From positions 124,001 through 188,000 of the forward strand of contig CAVVPK010000024.1 of the NCBI GenBank assembly GCA_963750065.1: a stretch of DNA of 64,000 nt. The letters are read 5' to 3'. The translations under genes and the position numbers were made by a program. Shown here piece by piece: positions 54,232 through 64,000 of this stretch (position 1 is its first letter; the number at the start of each line of letters is the position of its first letter). The notes under the pieces are model-generated. The model was not told the DNA's origin. It ran no database searches and saw nothing but the letters and a program-made list of their open reading frames with translations. This DNA comes from CAVSRC01 sp963750065. GTDB lineage: Bacteria > Pseudomonadota > Alphaproteobacteria > Rhizobiales > Kaistiaceae.

Positions 54232-55680
54232 ATGATGAAGGTCCTGGCCGTTGCCTCGGAGGTCTATCCGCTGGTCAAGACCGGTGGCCTCGCCGATGTC
54301 GTGGGCGCTCTTCCCGCCGCGCTCAAGCCCCATCAGGTCGAGATGCGGGTTCTGGTGCCGGGCTATCCGGCGATCGCCGCCGCCCTCAGGAACGCCAAGC
54401 CGCTGCATGAATACGCAAGGCTGTTCGGCGGCAAGGCGACGCTCGTCGCCGGCACCGCCGCCGGGCTCGACCTCATCGTGCTGGACGCGCCGCATCTTTT
54501 CGACCGCCCGGGCAACCCCTACCTCGCCCCCGGTGGCGGCGACTGGCCGGACAACTGGAAGCGCTTCGCCGCGCTCGGCCAGGTCGCGGCCGACATTGGT
54601 ATCGGCAAGCTCGCTGCCTTCCGGCCCGATGTCGTCCATTGCCATGACTGGCACGCGGGCTTGGCGCCGGCCCTCCTGCACTACGCCGAGGGCCCGGCGG
54701 CCAAGTCGGTGATGACCATCCACAACCTCGCCTTCCAGGGAAATTTCCCGCCGGCGGTCTTTCCCTTCCTCGGCCTGCCCGACGCGGCGTTCTCCGTCGC
54801 CGGCCTCGAATACTACGGCAATGTCAGCTTCATGAAGGGCGGCCTGCAGCTCGCCGACGCCATTACCACCGTCAGCCCCTCCTATGCCGCCGAGATCTGC
54901 ACGCCCGGCGGCGGCATGGGCTTCGACGGCCTGTTGCGCGCCCGCCGCGACGTGCTCTGGGGCATCCTCAACGGCATCGATACGGGCGTGTGGAATCCGG
55001 CCAGCGACGCCGCGCTGCCGGCGCCCTACACCGCTGCCTCGCTCGGCCGCCGGACGGCCAACCGCCACGCCGTCGAGGAAGCCTTCGGCCTCGATCCGGC
55101 CGCAGGCATGATCTTCGCGGTGGTCAGCCGGCTCACCTGGCAGAAGGGCATGGATGTGCTTGGCGACTGCGTCGACGGCCTCGTCGCCCGCGGCGCGCGC
55201 CTGGCCGTGCTCGGCACCGGCGATTCGGGGCTGGAAGGCATGTTCCACGCCGCCGCCTCCCGCCATCGCGGCCGCGTCGGCATGATCGCCGGCTACGACG
55301 AGCGCCTCGCCCACCTCGTCCAGGGCGGCGCCGACGCCATCCTGGTGCCGTCGCGCTTCGAGCCGTGCGGCCTCACCCAGTTCAGCGGCCTGCGCTACGG
55401 CTGCGTGCCGGTCGTGGCACGCGTCGGCGGGCTGGCCGATTCCATCGTCGATGCCAACGACGCGGCCATCGCGGCGCAAGTCGCCACCGGCATCCAGTTC
55501 ATGCCGGTGGAACGCGCCGGCCTCGATGCGGCAATCGCACGCGCCGTCGCATTGCATCGCGACTCGGCCGTCTGGACGCGCATGCAGAAGCGCGGCATGA
55601 AGACCGACGTTTCCTGGACGGTGAGCGCCGGCCGCTATGCCGCGCTCTATCGCAGCCTGCTGGAGCAAAGCGCGTCATGA
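54232..55680 (+). CDS. glgA: Glycogen synthase (ADP-glucose, GT5)
   Basis: A 482-residue GT5 enzyme extending alpha-1,4-glucan from ADP-glucose. VKTGGLADVVGALPAAL contains the ADP-glucose-binding Lys16 of KTGGL. HDWHAGLAPALLHY, TIHNLAFQG and VPSRFEPCGLTQ are conserved. Two adjacent ATGs (54232 and 54235) may start it. It overlaps pgm by ATGA. Confidence 0.96.
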   Translation: MMKVLAVASEVYPLVKTGGLADVVGALPAALKPHQVEMRVLVPGYPAIAAALRNAKPLHEYARLFGGKATLVAGTAAGLDLIVLDAPHLFDRPGNPYLAPGGGDWPDNWKRFAALGQVAADIGIGKLAAFRPDVVHCHDWHAGLAPALLHYAEGPAAKSVMTIHNLAFQGNFPPAVFPFLGLPDAAFSVAGLEYYGNVSFMKGGLQLADAITTVSPSYAAEICTPGGGMGFDGLLRARRDVLWGILNGIDTGVWNPASDAALPAPYTAASLGRRTANRHAVEEAFGLDPAAGMIFAVVSRLTWQKGMDVLGDCVDGLVARGARLAVLGTGDSGLEGMFHAAASRHRGRVGMIAGYDERLAHLVQGGADAILVPSRFEPCGLTQFSGLRYGCVPVVARVGGLADSIVDANDAAIAAQVATGIQFMPVERAGLDAAIARAVALHRDSAVWTRMQKRGMKTDVSWTVSAGRYAALYRSLLEQSAS

Positions 55681-57305
55681 TCCGGACGATCGCAACCACC
55701 CCCTATGACGACCAGAAGCCGGGCACTTCGGGCCTGCGCAAGAAGGTGCCGCATTTCCAGCAGCCGCATTATGTCGAGAACTTCGTCCAGTCGATCCTCG
55801 ATGCCAATGGCGGGCTTGCCGGCAAAACGCTGGTCATCGGGGGCGACGGCCGTTTCTTCAACCGCGAAGCCATCCAGCGTGCGCTGAAGATTGCCGCCGG
55901 CAACGGCCTGGCGCGCCTCATCGTCGGCCGCGGCGGGCTGCTGTCGACGCCTGCCGCCTCGCACCTCATCCGCAAGAACGGCACCGCCGGCGGCATCATC
56001 CTCTCCGCTAGCCACAATCCCGGCGGCCCCGACGGCGATTTCGGCATCAAGTTCAACATGCCCAATGGCGGCCCGGCACCGGAGAAGGTAACCGAAGCCA
56101 TCTTCGCCAAGACCAAGACCATCGACCGCATCCTGATGTCCGATGCCGCCGACATCGACATCGACAGGATCGGCAGGGCGCAGCTGGAGAAAACCACCGT
56201 CGAGGTGGTCGATCCGGTCGCCGACTATCAGGCACTGATGGAAACGCTGTTCGATTTTGACGCCATTCGCGGCCTGTTCGCCTCCGGCTTCACCATGCGC
56301 TTCGACGCCATGAGCGCGGTCACCGGCCCCTATGCCAGCGCGATCTTCGAAGGCGCGCTGGGGGCGCCTGCCGGCACTGTCGTCAACGGCACGCCGTTAC
56401 CCGATTTTGGCGGCCACCACCCCGATCCCAACCCCGTTCATGCTGCGGCCCTGTTCGAGGAGATGATGGGCCCGGACGCGCCGGATTTCGGCGCTGCTTC
56501 GGACGGCGACGGCGACCGCAACCTGATCCTCGGCCGCCGTCAATACGTCACGCCGTCGGATTCGCTGGCCGTGCTCGCCGCCAATGCCCATCTGGCGCCG
56601 GGCTATGCCAGGGGCCTGGCCGGCATCGCCCGCTCCATGCCGACAAGTGCCGCCGCCGACCGCGTCGCCGAGAAGCTCGGCATCAAGTGCTATGAGACCC
56701 CGACCGGCTGGAAGTTCTTCGGCAACCTGCTCGACGCCGGCCTGGCAACCATCTGCGGCGAGGAGAGTGCCGGCACCGGCTCCAACCATGTGCGCGAGAA
56801 GGACGGCGTCTGGGCGGTGCTGCTGTGGCTCAACATTCTAGTCCACCGCAAGCAGAGCGTCGCCGAGATCATGCGCGACCATTGGCGCGAGCACGGCCGC
56901 AACTTCTACTCGCGCCATGACTACGAGGAGATCGAGACCGCGCGCGCCAATGCGGTGATGGCGCATCTGCACGCGCAACTGCCCGAGCTTGCCGGCGGCA
57001 CGCTGGGCGGCATGGATGTCAGCCACGCCGACGATTTTGCCTATGACGATCCGGTCGATGGCTCGCGTACCATGGGGCAGGGGGTGCGCATCCTGTTCGC
57101 CAACGGTGCGCGCATCGTCTTCCGCCTGTCGGGCACCGGCACTGCCGGCGCCACGCTGCGCATCTATATCGAGCGCGTCGAGCCCGACCCGACCCGCCAC
57201 GGCCACGATCCGCAGGTGGTGCTCGAGCCACTGGTCGATGCGGCCGCCGAAGTAAGCGACCTTGCTAACCTGACCGGCCGCACGGCGCCGGACGTGATCA
57301 CGTAA
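55677..57305 (+). CDS. pgm: Phosphoglucomutase (alpha-D-glucose phosphate-specific)
   Basis: A 542-residue phosphohexomutase converting glucose-6-phosphate and glucose-1-phosphate. Ser112 in LSASHNPGG carries the phosphate, SDGDGDRN binds magnesium, and GEESAGTGSNH binds the sugar. PGTSGLRKKV is at the N-terminus. It supplies glucose-1-phosphate to GlgC, encoded two genes upstream, and is coupled to glgA by four overlapping bases. Confidence 0.96.
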   Translation: MIRTIATTPYDDQKPGTSGLRKKVPHFQQPHYVENFVQSILDANGGLAGKTLVIGGDGRFFNREAIQRALKIAAGNGLARLIVGRGGLLSTPAASHLIRKNGTAGGIILSASHNPGGPDGDFGIKFNMPNGGPAPEKVTEAIFAKTKTIDRILMSDAADIDIDRIGRAQLEKTTVEVVDPVADYQALMETLFDFDAIRGLFASGFTMRFDAMSAVTGPYASAIFEGALGAPAGTVVNGTPLPDFGGHHPDPNPVHAAALFEEMMGPDAPDFGAASDGDGDRNLILGRRQYVTPSDSLAVLAANAHLAPGYARGLAGIARSMPTSAAADRVAEKLGIKCYETPTGWKFFGNLLDAGLATICGEESAGTGSNHVREKDGVWAVLLWLNILVHRKQSVAEIMRDHWREHGRNFYSRHDYEEIETARANAVMAHLHAQLPELAGGTLGGMDVSHADDFAYDDPVDGSRTMGQGVRILFANGARIVFRLSGTGTAGATLRIYIERVEPDPTRHGHDPQVVLEPLVDAAAEVSDLANLTGRTAPDVIT

Positions 57306-57347
57306 GGCCCCGCCCCGCGTGTCTGCAGCCTTTCCCCCGCGGCCGGC

Positions 57348-58085
57348 TTGAACACGGAATATCTCATCATCTTCGCGGCGCTGGCGCTGGGCGGCCTGGT
57401 CAAGGGCGCGCTCGGCGCCGGCCTGCCGGTAGTGGCCGTGCCGGTTCTGGCCACCTTCTTCGATGTGCCCTTCGCCATCGCCATGATGGCGGTGCCGACC
57501 GTGGTCACCAATATCTGGCAGCTTTGGCAGTTCCGCCGCCACCGCACCGGCCTGGGCTGGCTCGCCGGCCTGTGTATCGCCGCCGGGATCGGCATCGCCA
57601 TCGGCACCTGGCTTCTGGCCAACCTCCCCGGCCATGTCCTCGGCGTCATCCTGGCGGTGGTGGTGGTTGCCTATATCGTCGTACGCCTGGCGAAGCCGCA
57701 CTGGCATATTCCGCTCGGGATAGCCGCGCGCATCGCTCCCCTGGTCGGCTTCGTCGCGGGCATCCTGCAGGGCGCCACCGGCATTTCCGCCCCGGTCAGC
57801 CTCACCTTCATGTCGTCGTTGGGCTTTAGCCGGCAGCAGTTCGTCTTCGCCGTCTCGACCCTGTTCGTCAGCTTCTCTGTCGTCCAGGTGCCCTCGCTGG
57901 TCGCCACCGGCATTCTCACATGGCACCGCCTGCTGTTGAGCGGCCTGGCCTTCCTGCCCGTCCTGGTGGCCATGCCGGCCGGCAATTGGCTGGCCTCGCG
58001 GCTCAGCCGCCAGGCGTTCGACCGCCTGCTCCTCGGGCTGCTCGCCGTGATTGCGGTCAAGCTCGTTTACGATTCCCTGTTCTAA
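57348..58085 (+). CDS. TSUP family (TauE/SafE) membrane transporter
   Basis: A 245-residue integral membrane protein with about seven to eight hydrophobic segments. GGLVKGALGAGLPVVAVPVL and the internal repeat-like VGFVAGILQGATGISAPVSL are the paired signatures of TSUP permeases. Known members export sulfite, sulfoacetate or other small anions. TTG 57348 is the only start that covers the first helix, and no strong ribosome binding site precedes it. It lies between pgm and treS in an otherwise uniform glycogen operon; its substrate is unknown. Confidence 0.85.
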   Translation: MNTEYLIIFAALALGGLVKGALGAGLPVVAVPVLATFFDVPFAIAMMAVPTVVTNIWQLWQFRRHRTGLGWLAGLCIAAGIGIAIGTWLLANLPGHVLGVILAVVVVAYIVVRLAKPHWHIPLGIAARIAPLVGFVAGILQGATGISAPVSLTFMSSLGFSRQQFVFAVSTLFVSFSVVQVPSLVATGILTWHRLLLSGLAFLPVLVAMPAGNWLASRLSRQAFDRLLLGLLAVIAVKLVYDSLF

Positions 58086-58177
58086 TGGCTTCTCCCTGCA
58101 CGGGTCGTTGCGATACCTTGTCCAAACCGCTTTGACCCCCTTGATTGCAGACCTAAGATGGAGTGAGCATCGTACCA

Positions 58178-61506
<3,329 letters not shown>

Positions 61507-61510
<4 letters not shown>

Positions 61511-63750
61511 AACCGAGCAAGCCGAAGCCTGCCGCTCCTAGAAAGCCTAAACGACCCGCTTGGCAGCCGGACGACAAGACGATTGAGGCGGTCGTCGCCG
61601 GCAAGCACGGCGACCCGTTCGGCGTGCTGGGTCTCCATACCGCTGCCGACGGTGTGCTCTCGCTGCGGGTCTTCTGGCCCGGCGCCGACGCCGTCGCGGT
61701 CGTCGATTGCGCCGACGGCAGCACGGTCGCGACCCTCACCCGCCTCGACCCGAAAGGTTTCTTCGCCGGCCTGCTCGGCGATCGCCGCGAGCCGTTTGCC
61801 TACCGCCTGCGCCTTTCTCACGGCCCCGACACCTGGGAGGCCGAGGATCCCTATCGCTTTCCGCTCATCCTCGGCGAGATGGACATCTACCTCCTCGGCG
61901 AGGGCAGCCACCGCCGCCTGTTCGAATGCCTTGGCGCCCATCCCCGGACCATCGACGGCGTCGATGGCGTCGCCTTCGCCGTCTGGGCACCCAATGCGTC
62001 GCGGGTCAGCGTGGTCGGCGATTTCAACCGGTGGGACGGCCGCTGCCACCCCATGCGCAAGCGCGTCGAGGCCGGCGTCTGGGAGCTGTTCGTCCCCGGC
62101 GTGGCCAAGGGCGCCATCTACAAGTTCGAGCTGCTTGCCGCCGACGGCCGGCTGCTGCCGCTCAAGGCCGATCCCATCGGATTCTATCATGAGGTGCCGC
62201 CGGCGACCGGCTCGCGCGTCCACGGCCTGCCGCGCTACGAGTGGTCCGATCAGGACTGGATGGCCGGTCGCAAGGCCCGTCAGGCGCTCGACGCTCCGGT
62301 CTCGATCTACGAGGTCCACCTCGAATCGTGGCGGCGCAAGCAAGGCAACCTGCCGCTGACCTATGACGAACTCGGCGATCAGCTGGTCGCCTATGCCTCA
62401 GACATGGGCTTCACCCATATCGAATGCCTGCCGGTCTGCGAGCATCCCTTCTCCGGCTCCTGGGGCTACCAGCCGATCGGCCTGTTCGCGCCCACCAGCC
62501 GCTTCGGCAGCCCGGAGGATTTCGCCGCCTTCGTCGACAAGGCCCATCGTGCCGGCATCGGCGTCATCGTCGACTGGGTGCCCGCGCACTTCCCCACCGA
62601 TGCCCACGGGCTGGCCCGTTTCGACGGCACCGCGCTCTACGAGCACGCGGACCCGCGCCTCGGTTTCCATCGCGACTGGAACACGCTCATCTACAATTTC
62701 GGGCGTACCGAGGTGAAGAACGTCCTCATCGCCAACGCCCTGTTCTGGACCGAGTATTTCCACATCGACGGGCTGCGCGTGGATGCCGTCGCCTCCATGC
62801 TCTATCTCGATTATTCGCGCGAGCCCGGCGAGTGGATCCCCAATGTCCACGGCGGCCGCGAGAACCTCGAGGCCGTCGCCTTCATCCGCGAGATGAACAC
62901 CCGCATCTACGGCGACCATCCCGGTGCCATCACCATCGCCGAGGAATTGACCGCCTGGCCGCAGGTGTCGCGGCCGGTGGATACCGGGGGCTTGGGCTTC
63001 GGCTACAAGTGGAACATGGGCTGGATGCACGACACGCTCGATTACATGAGCCACGAGCCGATCCACCGGAAATACCACCACCACGAGATGACCTTTGGCA
63101 TCCACTACGGCTTCACCGAGAATTTCGTCCTGCCGCTCAGCCACGACGAGGTGGTTCACGGCAAGGGCTCTCTGTTCGGCCGCATGTCCGGCGACCGCTG
63201 GCAGAAGTTCGCCAATCTCAGGGCCTATTTCGCCTTCATGTGGACCCATCCGGGCAAGAAGCTGCTGTTCATGGGTGGCGAGTTCGCCCAGGAAGCGGAA
63301 TGGAACCACGACCAGTCGCTCGACTGGTACATCCTGGAATACGCCGATCACCTGGGCGTTCAGGCACTCGTGCGCGATCTCAACCGCCTCTACCGCGAAA
63401 TGCCGGCCCTCTACGTCAAGGACGCCGAGCCCTCCGGCTTCTCCTGGCTGGAATGGCAGGATGCCGACGACAGTATCTTCGCCTTCGTCCGCTATGGGGC
63501 CGACGGCGACCCGCCGGTCGTCGTGGTCTCCAACATGACGCCGGTGGTGCGCGAGCGCTATCGCCTCGGCGTCCCGCGTGCCGGCTGGTGGCGGGAGCGG
63601 CTGAACACCGACTCCGCCCTCTATGGCGGCTCCAATGTCGGCAATGCCGGCGGTGTTCAGTCCGAAGCCGTCGCGGCGCATGACCAATCGGCATCGGTCT
63701 TGCTCAACCTGCCGCCGCTGGCCACCGTCGTCTTCGAATATACGGGTTAA
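61507..63750 (+). CDS. glgB: 1,4-alpha-glucan branching enzyme
   Basis: A 747-residue GH13 enzyme that makes alpha-1,6 branches in glycogen. A lysine- and proline-rich N-terminal extension precedes two carbohydrate-binding-like modules (GDPFGVLGLH and FAVWAPNASRVSVVGDFNRW). The barrel has nucleophile Asp426 in DGLRVDAV, Glu479 in IAEELTAWP and LSHDEVVHGK. It is coupled to treS-mak by four overlapping bases, consistent with both GlgA-made and GlgE-made glucan being branched. Confidence 0.96.
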
Positions 63751-63775
63751 GGGCCGCTAGAGGATCGTTCAGACC

Positions 63776-64000
63776 ATGCCAAAGCTGCGCGTCGGGCCCG
63801 GCTTGCCGCATCCGCTCGGCGCAACCTGGGACGGGGCGGGGGTCAATTTCGCCCTGTTTTCCGCCAATGCCACCAAGGTCGAGGTCTGCCTCTTCGACCC
63901 CAAGGGGCGGCGCGAGGTGGCGCGCATCGCGCTGCCCGAATACACCCACGAGGTCTGGCACGGCTATCTGCCCGACGTGCGCCCCGGTCAACTCTACGGC
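63776..64000 (+). CDS. glgX: Glycogen debranching enzyme, N-terminal part only
   Basis: The first 75 codons are present. The product begins MPKLRVGPGLPHPLGATWDG and continues with VNFALFSANATKVEVCLFD, the N-terminal carbohydrate-binding module of GlgX isoamylase-type debranching enzymes. It starts 26 bases after glgB, as the next gene of the operon, and is cut by the window edge, so the catalytic part cannot be judged. Confidence 0.88.
   Translation, partial: MPKLRVGPGLPHPLGATWDGAGVNFALFSANATKVEVCLFDPKGRREVARIALPEYTHEVWHGYLPDVRPGQLYG

Overview
The window is high-GC, densely packed alphaproteobacterial chromosome, almost certainly Hyphomicrobiales (Rhizobiales). Diagnostic genes are ChvG/ChvI with an adjoining short HPr kinase and regulatory PTS proteins, a DivL-type pseudokinase, a TsaE-AmgK fusion next to MurU and AddBA, a CP4-like class II EPSP synthase, an AccD lacking most zinc ligands, a FYDLN-acid protein and RegB/RegA. 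From memory, the order trpFBA-accD-folC-trxA-addAB-murU-tsaE/amgK-divL-ahcY-HPr-EIIA-hprK-chvG-chvI matches an origin-proximal block conserved in this order. The genus cannot be fixed from the sequence alone.

Region 1 (1-2.6 kb) is accessory: the cut end of an IS3-like element, a truncated and frameshifted HNH-type gene, an L-2-hydroxyglutarate-oxidase-like flavoprotein and a GT11 fucosyltransferase. Region 2 (2.7-12.4 kb) is an amino-sugar / cell-wall-sugar locus with two divergent arms. The leftward arm is murQ, a CUT1 ABC importer (binding protein, two permeases) and an ATPase gene carrying a one-base frameshift. The rightward arm is a GntR regulator, a SIS-domain deaminase, nagA and a Gfo/Idh oxidoreductase. 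Region 3 (12.4-18.4 kb) holds ETF-ubiquinone oxidoreductase divergent from glutaryl-CoA dehydrogenase, a GT2-GtrA fusion, a membrane methyltransferase-like protein, a zinc alcohol dehydrogenase and tRNA-Ala(GGC).

Region 4 (18.5-45.5 kb) is the housekeeping core: aroA-cmk-rpsA, sppA-ihfB-lapA-OCD, trpFBA-accD-folC, a NUDIX gene, trxA, addBA, murU, tsaE-amgK, divL and ahcY. ahcY has a good promoter and an upstream palindrome resembling SahR sites. Region 5 (45.2-51.4 kb) is regulatory: HPr, EIIA-Man, HprK and ChvG/ChvI, followed by RegB/RegA. Region 6 (51.6-64 kb) is a CoA-transferase and then a glycogen/maltose-1-phosphate operon, glgC-glgA-pgm-(TSUP permease)-treS/mak-glgB-glgX, cut by the window edge.

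I did not find a clearly undescribed system. The points most worth following are two cell-wall recycling routes in one window (MurQ and AmgK/MurU), a tyrosine replacing the phospho-acceptor histidine in DivL, a fucosyltransferase beside the broken ABC ATPase gene, a class II EPSP synthase with Gly at the CP4 Ala100 position, and a TSUP permease inside the glycogen operon.
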